Source: a bacterium | Lineage (GTDB): Bacteria > Desulfobacterota > JAPLJL01 | Assembly: GCA_028713675.1 (NCBI GenBank) | Contig: JAQTNV010000027.1 | Location: 1-45,787, forward strand | Reading direction: 5' to 3' | Length of the DNA: 45,787 nt | Shown: one piece after another, positions 1 through 8,306 of the stretch | Layout: each line of letters begins with the position of its first letter | Position numbering within the stretch: position 1 is the first letter of the stretch | Position numbers and translations under genes: made by a program | The notes under the pieces: generated by a model | Seen by the model: only the letters and a program-made list of their open reading frames with translations | Told to the model about the DNA's origin: nothing | The model's database searches: none

Positions 1-952
1 CCTTCGCTATAACACCACCCTTTGCCCCCTGGTCGGGGAATACCGGACGCAGAAACTGGCGGGAGCCTACCTCCAGCACGAGTTTCTCTTCCGGGACAAG
101 GTCCATTCCTACCTGGGGGTCCGCTACGATCACCATCCCCTCGCGGGGAACAGCTGGAGCCCCCGGGCCAGCGTACTGGTTTCCCCGCTGGCCGGGCACA
201 CCTTCCGGGCTTCCTACGGACGCTCTTTCCGGAACCCGTCGATCATTGAAAATTACATCAATGTTTCTGTCCCCCTCAATCTCGGGATCGATATCGCGGC
301 CAGCGGAAACAAGGATCTCTCCCCGGAGCGGCTGGATTCGGTCGAGGGCGGTTATCAGTCCGAGCTTCTCCAGGGCCGACTCCACCTGGGGGCCAGTTTT
401 TTCCACAACTGGATCAAGGGGATGATCGTGCCGTCAATGCCGTCGGACATGATCGGCAACATCACCCAGGGCATAAGCGGAGCCATGGATAATGTCCTGG
501 ACGAGAAGGCTTGGGGCATCGAAACCGAGCTCAAGGCGCGGCCCTTCCCCTTTCTGACCGGTTTTGCCAATTACACTTACACCCATGTCTACAATGAGCT
601 TTTTGCGGAGATGGACCGCCGGACCCCCCAGCACAAGGCCAACGGGGGCGTAACCCTCGCCCTCAGCAACGGGTTTTCCTCCACCGTCATCCTCAATTAC
701 GTGGGTTCGACGGAGTGGCCCCATGTCATCCGATTTCCCAACCTGCCGAAGACCCTGTGGTTCCTCCCGCTCGGCTCGCTCGATTCCTACACCCTCCTGA
801 ACCTGCGCGTGGGCTATGCCTTCCTGAAGAAGCGGGCGGAGGTTTCGGTCAGTGTTTTCAACCTCCTCGGCGACAAGCACCGGGAGTATCCGTCGGACCA
901 CATCGAAGAGGTGGACCGGCGGGTCACCGGCCGGGTTCAGGTCAACTTCTAA
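1..952 (+). CDS. TonB-dependent outer-membrane receptor, C-terminal part (5' truncated by window)
   Basis: The frame is open from base 2 to the TAA at 950-952 and gives about 316 residues of beta-barrel. There are alternating aromatic and polar strands (for example SFRNPSIIENY and PERLDSVEGGY), a late LLGDKHREYPSDH strand, and a final VQVNF ending in the Phe typical of outer-membrane proteins. The FRNPS...NKDLSPE..DS.E.GY pattern is characteristic of TonB-dependent siderophore or cobalamin-type receptors. The plug domain and TonB box lie upstream of the window, so the substrate cannot be assigned. A heptamer array starts directly after the stop codon. Confidence 0.9.
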   Translation, partial: LRYNTTLCPLVGEYRTQKLAGAYLQHEFLFRDKVHSYLGVRYDHHPLAGNSWSPRASVLVSPLAGHTFRASYGRSFRNPSIIENYINVSVPLNLGIDIAASGNKDLSPERLDSVEGGYQSELLQGRLHLGASFFHNWIKGMIVPSMPSDMIGNITQGISGAMDNVLDEKAWGIETELKARPFPFLTGFANYTYTHVYNELFAEMDRRTPQHKANGGVTLALSNGFSSTVILNYVGSTEWPHVIRFPNLPKTLWFLPLGSLDSYTLLNLRVGYAFLKKRAEVSVSVFNLLGDKHREYPSDHIEEVDRRVTGRVQVNF

Positions 953-987
953 AAGCCGTTAGGCGTAAGACGTAAGAAGTGAGACGA
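953..987 (+). repeat. Heptamer-period array after the TonB receptor stop
   Basis: Five consecutive 7-nt units (AAGCCGT, TAGGCGT, AAGACGT, AAGAAGT, GAGACGA) follow the stop codon with no gap. It is one member of a family seen in most gaps of the first 25 kb. Confidence 0.7.
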
Positions 988-996
988 AAAAAAAGG

Positions 997-1030
997 ATGT
1001 CATTCTGAGCTAAGCGAAGAATCCAGATTT
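997..1030. repeat. Dispersed palindromic repeat, CATTCTGAGC...GAAGAATC type
   Basis: The imperfect palindrome TCATTCTGAGC-N-GCGAAGAATCC recurs at about 18857-18889, and as a variant at 23797-23825. It is a short intergenic repeat type seen in many bacterial genomes. Confidence 0.55.
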
Positions 1031-1136
1031 TTTGGTTTACCTCTTTTTTCTTGCCTCTAGCCTGCTGATGCGGATGCCGTAAAATCATTAAAGGGAATTT
1101 GAAAGCAGAAATTCGGACGTCAACAAGGAGGTCTCG

Positions 1137-1457
1137 ATGGGCTGGGTCTATCTGGTGGTGGCGATCGTGCTCGAGGTATCCGGCACGACCTGCATGAAGC
1201 TTTCCGACGGCTTTACCAGGGTTGTCCCCTCGGTACTCATGTTTGTTTTTTATCTTCTCTCCATCTCTTCCGTCGCCGTCGCGCTCAAGACAATCGGCGT
1301 GGGCGTGGCCTACGCCATCTGGTCGGGGCTCGGGACCGCGCTGATCGCGGCGATCGGGATTTTCGCCTTCCGGGAACCGGTAACCGCCCTCAAGCTTTTT
1401 TCCATCGCCCTCATCATCGCCGGCGTTGTGGGTCTGAACCTGGGAGGAAGTCATTGA
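1137..1457 (+). CDS. Small multidrug resistance (SMR) efflux protein, EmrE/Qac subtype
   Basis: This 106-residue protein has the four hydrophobic helices expected of an SMR dimer subunit. Glu13 in the first helix (AIVLEVSGT) matches the proton/drug-coupling Glu14 of EmrE. The motifs GTTCMKLSDGFTR and AYAIWSGLGT are those of the Qac/EmrE branch rather than the guanidinium exporter (Gdx/SugE) branch, so the likely substrates are quaternary or aromatic cations exchanged for protons at the inner membrane. A strong ribosome site (AAGGAGG, 5 nt before ATG) fixes the start. It appears monocistronic; a heptamer array begins 5 nt after the stop. Confidence 0.93.
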   Translation: MGWVYLVVAIVLEVSGTTCMKLSDGFTRVVPSVLMFVFYLLSISSVAVALKTIGVGVAYAIWSGLGTALIAAIGIFAFREPVTALKLFSIALIIAGVVGLNLGGSH

Positions 1458-1462
1458 AAGAA

Positions 1463-1532
1463 GGTCGTAGGTGGTAGGTCGTAGGTCATAGGTTATGGGC
1501 AAAGAGCATAGGGCATAGAGCATAGGGCAAAG
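1463..1532 (+). repeat. Ten-unit heptamer array after the SMR gene
   Basis: Ten contiguous 7-nt units run from GGTCGTA and GGTGGTA at the start to AGCATAG and GGCAAAG at the end. The unit sequence drifts but the phase never breaks over 70 nt. The array starts 5 nt after the SMR stop codon. Confidence 0.8.
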
Positions 1533-1719
1533 CGTTAAAATCATTGAGTTTGTTTTGAACGTTAATGGTGCTTTTCTAGTTTCTTAAAATTTTATTCCGC
1601 CTTAAGCCTCACGCCTTACGTTCTTTTAAAATTCCCCATCTTCCGCGAACTTTTTTGATTTGACCTTTGCTGAAATCCGTTAGAGAATAAGCCAGAGCTT
1701 TTCCCCGGCGAGAGAGAAC

Positions 1720-2181
1720 ATGGGTAACGAGCACACTTTTCTTTTTCAGGAAGGACTTTGGGCGGTGAGGGGCTATTACTCCGACCAGGGAGAAAGCCGT
1801 TTCCCGGTGCGGGGAGAAGTCCGAATCACCCAGGAAAAGAATCTCTGGATCAGCGACGGCATTCTCCTGGTCTTGGCCACGCCTGCCTCCAAGATCTGCA
1901 ACCGGTATGAGATCGTTCCCTTCAAAAAGGGCCGGAATGATACCAACTGGAAATCCAACAACCCGGCCCTGGGGGATTTTGTGGGAAGATTCGTGGTTTT
2001 TGATGATTCGATCCTGGCCAGCTACACCTCGAAAAATTACGAGTTTTCCGGGAATGAATTTTTCCTCAAGGTAGACCACAAGCATTACTGGAACCGCGGG
2101 GTTCTTTTCCAGGGCGACAAGAAATTGTCATCCTGGGCGCTGGAGCTGGAAAAAGCCAGGGATCAAAAATACAAGCGGTAA
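1720..2181 (+). CDS. Hypothetical protein, 153 aa, possible lipocalin-like small barrel
   Basis: I do not recognise a family. The protein starts without a signal peptide. It has a GLWAVRGYYSD opening, alternating strand-like segments (GEVRITQEKNLWISDG, FVVFDDSILASYTSKNYEFSGNEFF) and a charged C terminus. The GLW...G.Y start and the strand-rich pattern are compatible with a lipocalin-like or FABP-like barrel, which is inference only. It lies 31 nt upstream of an exported protein gene on the same strand, so the two may be cotranscribed. Confidence 0.7.
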   Translation: MGNEHTFLFQEGLWAVRGYYSDQGESRFPVRGEVRITQEKNLWISDGILLVLATPASKICNRYEIVPFKKGRNDTNWKSNNPALGDFVGRFVVFDDSILASYTSKNYEFSGNEFFLKVDHKHYWNRGVLFQGDKKLSSWALELEKARDQKYKR

Positions 2182-2212
2182 GGATTTAAGCCTGCCCGAC
2201 GAAGGATTCCAA

Positions 2213-3958
2213 ATGAAAAGAAAAATCTTTTTATTCGGGTTGCTTCTAGCCGCCGGTTTGACTCTCTTGCTTGGGATCGGGCCCGCCGGGGCGGAGGACC
2301 TGAAGGCCCGGTTCCAGGCCCTGAAGACGGTCACCCCCGAGATGTTGAAGCAGATGGCCGACGGTACTGTCCCCTGGCCGGAGTGGATGTTTCCCCTCTC
2401 TTCCTGGACCGATGAGGAGATAAAAAAACTCCCCCCGGAATTCTGGCAGAAAGTCCGGGCCCAGGAGAAACAGTGGCCGGAATACATCGCCCGGCAGGCC
2501 GGTTTGTTTCGCCAGGAATACGGGCCGGGGATAAAGAATTACTACGATCTTTTCCTTGATGAGCAGGCCGAGATGAAAAAACCCGGCTACGAAAAGGTTT
2601 CCCCGCCGGTGGAAGCAAAAAAAACCCTGAAGCGCCTGATCGACCTGGCTTACCTGCCCGCGGAAAAGCTGGGCAGTCTCCAGGGAAACCCCCTGAACAA
2701 TATCCGGGCGTTTTCGTTTAATAAAGGACGGCTCCGGGTTCTGCCCCTGGATATCCTGGAGATCAGTCCCGCCGGCCGGGTGGTCCTGCCCTCCGGGCCG
2801 GAAGGCAACCCCCAGGACGGGGACGGGATCTTCAACGGCCGGGACCGGATCTTCTTCATGGTGCTGGATGCCGGGCACAAGGTGGCGAAGAACTTTGTCC
2901 GGGAGAAAATCCCCGGGATCAAAGACCTGGAAGAGGCGGAAATCTCCTACCCGGCCGAAAACGAAAAGGGCTGGGTCTACCTCGCTTCGTTCGGGCAAAA
3001 TCCGCCCGAGAAGTCCCCGGCGGACAACATCCAGTTCTGCCCGGAAACCTCGATAACCTTCAATCCTTTTTCCCTGAATCAGACCGAGCCCCGGAAAATG
3101 AAAGGGAAGATCGTCCCCACGCTGAAGATCCGGAGCTGGTTCACCCCTCCCGCAATGGGGGGGCTCCCGATTGATATCTATGACCGCCTGCGGATCCGGA
3201 TCGCTTTGAGATTCCACATCGGCAGCACCGGTGACAACGAGGACGAGCTCAATGTCTCCTGGCGCGCGTGGTATGACGGACAGGTGATCAGCTACAACCG
3301 GGCGGCCTGGAAGCAGTCCACCCCCCTCGGGATCGGGGCCCCGGTGGTTTTCGACGACATCCTGGCCAACGCTTTCTCGGTCTATGACTATATCACCTAC
3401 TACTCGCCCTTCGACCCGGCCATTTTCATGAAAGATTTCGAGGTCATCATCGGCGAAGAGATGAACCGCAATGCCCGGGAATACACGGAGGCGCTGAAGG
3501 GTTGGCATCTTACCGAGAGGGACAGGACCGGTTACGCGGTTGACGGGATGATGTCGGAGCGGGAAAAAACCCGGGATCCCAAATGGGTCAAATGGCATTT
3601 ATTCACCGGCATGGCGGGGAGTGTCCTGATGCGGGTTGATTACGATGAATACCTGCAACAACACAGCACCATCACGCTGGATTGGAGGGATGACGATACC
3701 GCGATCGGGAATTACGACACCCACATGGTGGTCCACCGCCCCTCGACCCGGACCGAGCATTTCCTGCTGGAATGGAACGTCGTGCCGTTCTTTTTCAACG
3801 AGGACCATTCCAAGTTCGGATGGGACAACCTGGACCTGGTCCTGAAGCGGGTGGACAAGCCGGTGGTTTTTGCCCTGCCGAACGGGGAAAAATTCTCAGT
3901 GGAGCGCTACCTCAACGTTCCGAATGTGGGAAAAGAGTTCAAGTTCTTTAAATTCTAA
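2213..3958 (+). CDS. Exported protein of unknown function, 581 aa
   Basis: It begins with a clear signal peptide (MKRKIFLFGLLLAAGLTLLLGIGPAGA, cleavage near A27) and has no later membrane helix, so it is probably periplasmic or secreted. The N-terminal 100 residues are rich in Trp and Lys/Glu. A DGDGIFNGRDRIFFM segment near residue 205 resembles a calcium-loop-like or repeat motif found in exported deltaproteobacterial proteins. The C-terminal half alternates aromatic strands (ITLDWRDDDTAIGNYDTHMV). No catalytic motif is evident. The start is supported by AAGGA upstream. The long open frame on the opposite strand (2246-3598) is a codon-bias shadow. Confidence 0.85.
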   Translation: MKRKIFLFGLLLAAGLTLLLGIGPAGAEDLKARFQALKTVTPEMLKQMADGTVPWPEWMFPLSSWTDEEIKKLPPEFWQKVRAQEKQWPEYIARQAGLFRQEYGPGIKNYYDLFLDEQAEMKKPGYEKVSPPVEAKKTLKRLIDLAYLPAEKLGSLQGNPLNNIRAFSFNKGRLRVLPLDILEISPAGRVVLPSGPEGNPQDGDGIFNGRDRIFFMVLDAGHKVAKNFVREKIPGIKDLEEAEISYPAENEKGWVYLASFGQNPPEKSPADNIQFCPETSITFNPFSLNQTEPRKMKGKIVPTLKIRSWFTPPAMGGLPIDIYDRLRIRIALRFHIGSTGDNEDELNVSWRAWYDGQVISYNRAAWKQSTPLGIGAPVVFDDILANAFSVYDYITYYSPFDPAIFMKDFEVIIGEEMNRNAREYTEALKGWHLTERDRTGYAVDGMMSEREKTRDPKWVKWHLFTGMAGSVLMRVDYDEYLQQHSTITLDWRDDDTAIGNYDTHMVVHRPSTRTEHFLLEWNVVPFFFNEDHSKFGWDNLDLVLKRVDKPVVFALPNGEKFSVERYLNVPNVGKEFKFFKF

Positions 3959-3976
3959 AGTAAACTTCTGGAGCCA

Positions 3977-3996
3977 GATATTTACTTTGCGGTTTG
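3977..3996 (+). repeat. Left 20-bp direct repeat flanking the AT-rich lipoprotein gene
   Basis: GATATTTACTTTGCGGTTTG here matches 4833-4852 with one mismatch; 16 bp are identical. It lies just after the stop of the exported protein. Confidence 0.65.
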
Positions 3997-4083
3997 CAGT
4001 CGGAAAATGTATTTTAGAAGACCGAGTCTTGTCCGGCTTCGTCAATACTCCTTCTTTAATAATAACTTCCTTGGTCGGAGAAT

Positions 4084-4818
4084 ATGAAAAGAGGCGATCC
4101 CGTAAGCATCATGAACTGTCATCGGCCAGGAAATAATTATTTAATTTTATATTTCATTTTGATTTTAGGATGGTTTTTCCTTGGTTTCGGCTGTGCCACG
4201 GCAAGGTTCAAACCGGATTTCTTGGCTGCAAAGGACGAAATAACCGGGTTTGCATTATTGGAGCCGGGTGTAATTATAAAAAAATATTTAGGAAACAGCA
4301 CCGTGTTCGACTTCGAAAATGAAAATCTGATAAGGAAAAATATATACAAGGCATTGACTGAACATATGGGTGGAAGACAAATAGAATATGTTGAAATACC
4401 GGATGAGCGTTACGATGAATATAAAAAAGAATTGGAGAAAGCTTTTTATTTAATTAGAGGGACGAAAAATATAGGTGAAGTTAAATTGGATGAATCATTT
4501 TTAAAATATCTGAAAGATATTGATGAAAAATACGTGGTTATTGATTATGAATATGGCTTTCATCGGAGTGGTGAAAGTCTTGCCAAATCTTCTTTAGCAG
4601 CTTTAATTATAGGCATTTTAACTCTTGGTCTTTTCGTCCCTTATCCGATTCAGGCTTCATCGTGCATGTTTCTGGCCATAATTGATCGCGAGATTGGTAG
4701 GCCGGTTTATTACGACTCCTATCCCGAAGCTCCACCTCTCGATCCGTTGGATTATAAGACTACTTCAAGGCAAGTGAAAAAAATTTTGAAACAATTTAAT
4801 AAAGGAGTTAAAGGATAA
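4084..4818 (+). CDS. Putative lipoprotein, 244 aa, AT-rich, unknown function
   Basis: A hydrophobic segment ends in a lipobox (FLGFGC, Cys37), so this is probably a lipid-anchored protein. A second hydrophobic segment lies near residues 170-190 (SLAALIIGILTLGLFVPYPI). No family is recognised. Base composition and codon choice (AAA, ATA, TTA, GAA) are markedly more AT-rich than in every neighbour. Together with the flanking 20-bp direct repeats this suggests acquisition by transfer. The start at 4084 has a GGAG 5 nt upstream; ATG at 4111 is an alternative but lacks a ribosome site. Confidence 0.75.
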   Translation: MKRGDPVSIMNCHRPGNNYLILYFILILGWFFLGFGCATARFKPDFLAAKDEITGFALLEPGVIIKKYLGNSTVFDFENENLIRKNIYKALTEHMGGRQIEYVEIPDERYDEYKKELEKAFYLIRGTKNIGEVKLDESFLKYLKDIDEKYVVIDYEYGFHRSGESLAKSSLAALIIGILTLGLFVPYPIQASSCMFLAIIDREIGRPVYYDSYPEAPPLDPLDYKTTSRQVKKILKQFNKGVKG

Positions 4819-4832
4819 AACATTCCTGACCG

Positions 4833-4852
4833 GATCTTTACTTTGCGGTTTG
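4833..4852 (+). repeat. Right 20-bp direct repeat flanking the AT-rich lipoprotein gene
   Basis: This copy of the repeat at 3977-3996 lies 14 nt after the lipoprotein stop. The repeat-to-repeat distance is 856 nt. Confidence 0.65.
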
Positions 4853-4940
4853 GATGATGTCGGAGACGATCTTTACTAATTGATTTTCTGGATTCAGGGA
4901 CCGCTTTTTTATAAGCACTAAGCACGCTTCCCTCGCTAAA

Positions 4941-5110
4941 GCTCGGGACAAATCGATGCCGAGACCCGAAAAATTAAAAGATTACTGGATTCTGGAGTGG
5001 TTTTCTATTCCGCAATCTACAAATATAAATCATTTCCCCTTCCGAATGAATATCTCTGGGGAGCCGAAATCGACCGGAGAATAACGGGGACAGCGCAGGT
5101 TAGGTTCTAG
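4941..5110 (+). pseudogene. Possible gene remnant, C-terminal fragment of about 55 aa
   Basis: One frame is open with protein-like composition (SGVVFYSAIYKYKSFPL, then a WGAEIDRRITGTAQVRF end) and closes with TAG near 5108. It has no start codon or ribosome site and begins just after an in-frame TAA. It may be the tail of a deleted exported protein. I cannot assign a family; a chance open frame is possible. The remainder of the gap (5110-5210) holds short CAGGTCGGACAAGTC-type repeats. Confidence 0.3.
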
Positions 5111-5192
5111 TTAACGACCGCCGAACTCTCAGACAAACCAATCGGGCCAGTCAAACAGGTCGGACAAGTCTGACAGGTCCGATTCGTTTTAA

Positions 5193-5207
5193 CTGGCCTT
5201 TGGCCAG
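5193..5207 (-). terminator. Candidate hairpin terminator after the GNAT gene
   Basis: A CTGGCC-TTT-GGCCAG hairpin lies 3 nt after the stop codon on the minus strand, followed by TTAAAA rather than a clean T run. It is therefore a weak candidate. Confidence 0.35.
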
Positions 5208-5210
5208 AGG

Positions 5211-5723
5211 CTACTTGGGATCTTTCCCGGGCAGGATTTTTCGGAGGAGAAATTCGTCATGGCCGGGCTTGACCAGGTCCTCGAGCCGGCCGGTTTCCCG
5301 GTATCCCAGGTGCCGGTAGAAGGCCCGGGCTTTCTGATTGAAATCCGAAACCAGGATCCAGTTGTTCCGGTAGGTTATCCGGGACTCCTGTTCCAGCCAT
5401 TTCATCACTTCCCGGCCGAGGCCGCTCCGCTGGTAGGGGGGCAGAATGGCGATCAGCTCCAGGAGCGAGCCCTTGAGCCAGGGATGCCGGACACAGACCA
5501 CCCCGGCGGTAAAATCCTCGACGGCGATCACGAAACGGGCCAGGGAATGGTCCGGATCGGAAAGGTAACGATGCAGACCCTCGGACTGGTATTCGAGGGT
5601 GAGCCAGGGATCCAGATCAGCCAGGGCGCAGCCGAGAATGGACGCGTCCTCCGGCTGCAGGTGCCGGAGGGTGCAGGAGGGGAGTAAGTACCGCGCTTTG
5701 CTGAAAGGTTTTTTCGCAGTCAT
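5211..5723 (-). CDS. GNAT-family N-acetyltransferase
   Basis: This 170-residue protein matches the GNAT fold. An N-terminal strand region (TLRHLQPEDASILGCALADLDPW) is followed by the acetyl-CoA loop QRSGLGREVM (Q/RxxGxG/A) near residues 98-107, then NQKARAFYRHLGY, the usual motif B with the conserved Tyr. It would transfer an acetyl group from acetyl-CoA to an amine; the substrate cannot be predicted. It is monocistronic, with dispersed repeats on both sides. Confidence 0.88.
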   Translation of the reverse strand: MTAKKPFSKARYLLPSCTLRHLQPEDASILGCALADLDPWLTLEYQSEGLHRYLSDPDHSLARFVIAVEDFTAGVVCVRHPWLKGSLLELIAILPPYQRSGLGREVMKWLEQESRITYRNNWILVSDFNQKARAFYRHLGYRETGRLEDLVKPGHDEFLLRKILPGKDPK

Positions 5724-5735
5724 TTTGTTTTTTTG

Positions 5736-5763
5736 TCATTCCGGACCTGATCCGGAATCCAGT
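5736..5763. repeat. Dispersed palindrome, CATTCCGG...CCGGAATCC type
   Basis: The palindrome TTCCGGACCTGATCCGGAA sits between the GNAT and GIY-YIG genes. Related copies lie at 6061-6120 and 16421-16490, the latter as an inverted pair. Confidence 0.55.
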
Positions 5764-6053
5764 TAAAGAATTCTTGGATACAAATCCTGCCAATCTGGAT
5801 TGCTCCCTTCGATCAATTCCAGTTTCCACTTTCTTTTCCATTCCTTCATTTGTTTCTCTCTATTAATAGCTGATTCCATACTCTCGTGTAATTCATACCA
5901 AACCAGACGATGAACATTGTATCGTTTACTAAATCCTTCTACCACATTATTTTTATGCTCCCATATCCTTTTGACGAGGTCTGAGTTAACCCCGATATAA
6001 AGAGTGCCATTTCGTTTACTTGCCAAAATATATACCGCTGGCTGTTTATTCAT
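5763..6053 (-). CDS. GIY-YIG nuclease family protein (UPF0213/YhbQ-like)
   Basis: This 96-residue single-domain protein has the GIY-YIG motif as VYILASKRNGTLYIGV. It also has the conserved Arg in DLVKRIWEHK, a Tyr/Leu-rich VWYELHES strand, the catalytic-type Glu in MESAINREKQMKEWKR, and a C-terminal NPDWQDLY. This is the standard freestanding family found in many copies in environmental bacteria. It is a structure-specific nuclease by homology; the cellular role is unknown. Dispersed palindromes flank it on both sides, so it may be a mobile single-gene insertion. Confidence 0.9.
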   Translation of the reverse strand: MNKQPAVYILASKRNGTLYIGVNSDLVKRIWEHKNNVVEGFSKRYNVHRLVWYELHESMESAINREKQMKEWKRKWKLELIEGSNPDWQDLYPRIL

Positions 6054-6183
6054 TGAAAACGCCCTGGATTCCGGCTCCCGGATTTAATCGCTCCGGGACA
6101 GGTTTCGCCGGAATGACGACGCATTTAATTTGGCGCGCATGACCATCCCGGGGAGAGGGATGTTAACTGTCAGGCTAAGTGTT

Positions 6184-7341
6184 TTAGATTCTGGGTTTTC
6201 TCTCCCCTGTCACGGGGGAGGGAAAAACCATCCGGTCTTTACGCTGGGGTGGCAGGGCCCGGACTCCCGTGATGAAGTCATAACGATAATTATCCCCAGG
6301 TTTGAGCTCAAAGCAATCGGAATAATTGGAAACCTTCCGGGCCCGGGTTAAAAGCCCGGTCACGGTGACGAATTCGAAACCCGCTTTCCGGAGTTCCGGG
6401 ATGAGGAGAGGCAGGGCTTCCGCGGTGTTGTACCCGTGGCCGTTGGCGTGGAGGACGACAATGGCCCCGGGCCGGGCTTCCCTGAGGATGATCCGGGCAA
6501 GCTGGGCGGCGGTGTGGTCGTAACCCGCATCGTCGGCGACCAGGTTCCACTGGATCGCCGGCAGGCCGGAGTCCGCCAGGAATTTCAGCGCCCCGGGTTT
6601 GCAGGTGCCGAAGGGAAAACGGAAGGCCAAAGGCAGGGCGGGAATCTTGTCCAGCTCCGCCTGCCCCGCGTTTTGAGCGCAGGTCCGGGCGGTGAGCTTT
6701 TCCCTGAGCAATTCGTATTCCGCCTGGGTCCAGAGGATTTCTTCCTTAATCTTTCCGAGTGTTCTTTTCCGGAGGTTTCGATGGGACCAGGTATGGTTGC
6801 CGATTTCAAAAAGGGGGTCGGCCATCAGCTGGAGGGCTTTTTCCGGGTGGTCCCGCATCCATCTCCCGCCCATGAAGAAGGTGGCCCGGATCCCGTTTTC
6901 CCGGAGATAATTGACGACCCCGGCATCGTATCCGGAGATTTCGCCATGGCTTTCGCAGAGGTCGAAGGTCAGGGCCAGGATCTTTTCACCATCCGGGGGT
7001 TGAACGGAGCGGATCGATCCCTGTAACTCCACGGGCAGGGGGGCCCTCCGGTTCTTTGGTTTTATCCTTTCCGGCGGACCGGAAGAACCGGGAGGCGCCG
7101 GCCGGTCCTTTTTGTCCTCCGGGCTTCCCCGTAATTCTTTCTCGGTCCAGCAGGCCTTGAGGATGGACTCGGAGCCGAAGGAGAAATCCCCGGTGGGGGA
7201 GAGGAGGGGATCCGCGGATTTCGGCGGCGGCGGGGGGCCGGGATTTTCGGCGGGGAGCAAAGGGAACGGGAACAGGGTCAAGACCAGGCACAAAGTAGAT
7301 ATTAATAAGGTATGTTTCAATTTGAAAAATATTTTTTCCAA
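6184..7341 (-). CDS. Exported polysaccharide deacetylase (NodB-like, CE4)
   Basis: The 385-residue protein has a signal peptide (residues 1-31), a Pro-rich linker to about residue 105, then a NodB domain. Motif 1 is TFDLCE (Asp127; the second Asp of TFDD is replaced by Leu-Cys-Glu, a known variant). Motif 2 is HTWSH (His183, His187), motif 3 RFPFG near 257, motif 4 WNLVADD, and motif 5 VVLHANGHG. All metal ligands are present, so it is predicted to remove acetyl groups from peptidoglycan or an exported polysaccharide. The start is a TTG with GGAAAG upstream; no upstream in-frame ATG exists. Confidence 0.9.
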   Translation of the reverse strand: MEKIFFKLKHTLLISTLCLVLTLFPFPLLPAENPGPPPPPKSADPLLSPTGDFSFGSESILKACWTEKELRGSPEDKKDRPAPPGSSGPPERIKPKNRRAPLPVELQGSIRSVQPPDGEKILALTFDLCESHGEISGYDAGVVNYLRENGIRATFFMGGRWMRDHPEKALQLMADPLFEIGNHTWSHRNLRKRTLGKIKEEILWTQAEYELLREKLTARTCAQNAGQAELDKIPALPLAFRFPFGTCKPGALKFLADSGLPAIQWNLVADDAGYDHTAAQLARIILREARPGAIVVLHANGHGYNTAEALPLLIPELRKAGFEFVTVTGLLTRARKVSNYSDCFELKPGDNYRYDFITGVRALPPQRKDRMVFPSPVTGERKPRI

Positions 7342-7365
7342 ATGATTCTTTCCAAATCTTACCTT

Positions 7366-7428
7366 CCCCTCTTTGATAAAGAGGGGTAAATAATTCCCCC
7401 TTTGTTAAAAGGGGGACAAGTGGGGGAT
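7366..7428. repeat. Two palindromic CCCCTTT...AAAGGGG repeats
   Basis: CCCCTCTTTGATAAAGAGGGG is followed by CCCCCTTTGTTAAAAGGGGG and an AAGTGGGGGATTTT tail. This is a dispersed palindromic type. Read on the minus strand, the hairpins could terminate the upstream molybdopterin-domain gene. Confidence 0.6.
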
Positions 7429-7455
7429 TTTAAATATCTTTTTATCTGTGTCTGT

Positions 7456-8115
7456 TCACGGTCCTAAAAAACTTTCTTCCAGGTTGCCGGTATTGGAATA
7501 TCCCCGGCTTTCCCAGAAGCCCCGGTAATCCAGGTTATCGGAAAGCTCGATCTCCGAGATCCATTTGGCCCACTTGTAACCCCACTTGCCCTCCGCCACG
7601 AGCTGGAAGGGAAACCCGTTCTCCGGCCGGATGGTGAGGCCGTTGATCTGGAAAGCCATGATGATATCACCGCCGAGGAAGTAATCGAGCGGAAGGCTGG
7701 TGGTGAAACCGTCAACCGAGCGGAAAATCACAATCTGGGCCGCGGGGAGAGGAGAGGATTCTTCCAGGAGGTCCCGGAGCGGGATGCCTTCGAAAAGAAG
7801 GGTCACGGACCAGCCTTCGACACAATGGAGAGTAGCGACCTTTTTCACGTGCGGGAACCGGTCGAGGACTTCGTCGTAGGTGTAACGGAGCGGCTGGCCG
7901 ACCAGGCCGGTGACGCTGAGGGAGTAGGTTTCGAGATCGACGTTCTGGGCGCCCTTGATCGAGTTTTCCTGAAGGTCGTTGACGGAGGAGAGCTGTTGGC
8001 CCTGGTATTCCCGGATCTCCCGCGCCTCCTCCGAAGAGGAGCATCCGTTCGTCACCGCCATCCCGAGAATGGCGAGGAAGATGATCCGGCCGGGGATTCT
8101 GGCTGTGTTTTTCAT
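7456..8115 (-). CDS. Molybdopterin-dependent oxidoreductase (sulfite-oxidase fold) lipoprotein
   Basis: From ATG 8115 the protein has a signal segment ending in a lipobox (AVTNGC, Cys25) and one Oxidored_molyb domain. TLHCVEGWS at about residues 95-103 carries the Cys (about 98) that ligates molybdenum in the sulfite oxidase/YedY fold. SVDGFTTSLPLDYFLGGDIIMAF and RPENGFPFQLVAEGKWGYKWAKWI are the following family blocks. It is a short, single-domain, YedY-like form. The redox partner is not adjacent. A TTG at 8127 is an alternative start; the ATG gives the better signal peptide. Confidence 0.9.
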   Translation of the reverse strand: MKNTARIPGRIIFLAILGMAVTNGCSSSEEAREIREYQGQQLSSVNDLQENSIKGAQNVDLETYSLSVTGLVGQPLRYTYDEVLDRFPHVKKVATLHCVEGWSVTLLFEGIPLRDLLEESSPLPAAQIVIFRSVDGFTTSLPLDYFLGGDIIMAFQINGLTIRPENGFPFQLVAEGKWGYKWAKWISEIELSDNLDYRGFWESRGYSNTGNLEESFLGP

Positions 8116-8306
8116 TTGGTCTGACAATCCGGACGAAAATCGCGTTTGCTTTATATTTTAACCGGATCAGACGATAAAATCCTCGGCGGAAAAAAGTTTG
8201 AAGTCGCCAGTCCTGTATCCTAAGTCGGAACGATCCTTGCCGCAGGGAATATCAAATTAAAATTATGAACTTAGGACTGGGGACGGAGAACAGAAGACGG
8301 GAATTA

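Noticed and set aside
1030..1136. Guanidine (ykkC/mini-ykkC) riboswitch upstream of the SMR gene
   Set aside because: The SMR protein is of the Qac/EmrE branch rather than Gdx, and no paired ACGR hairpins are present upstream.
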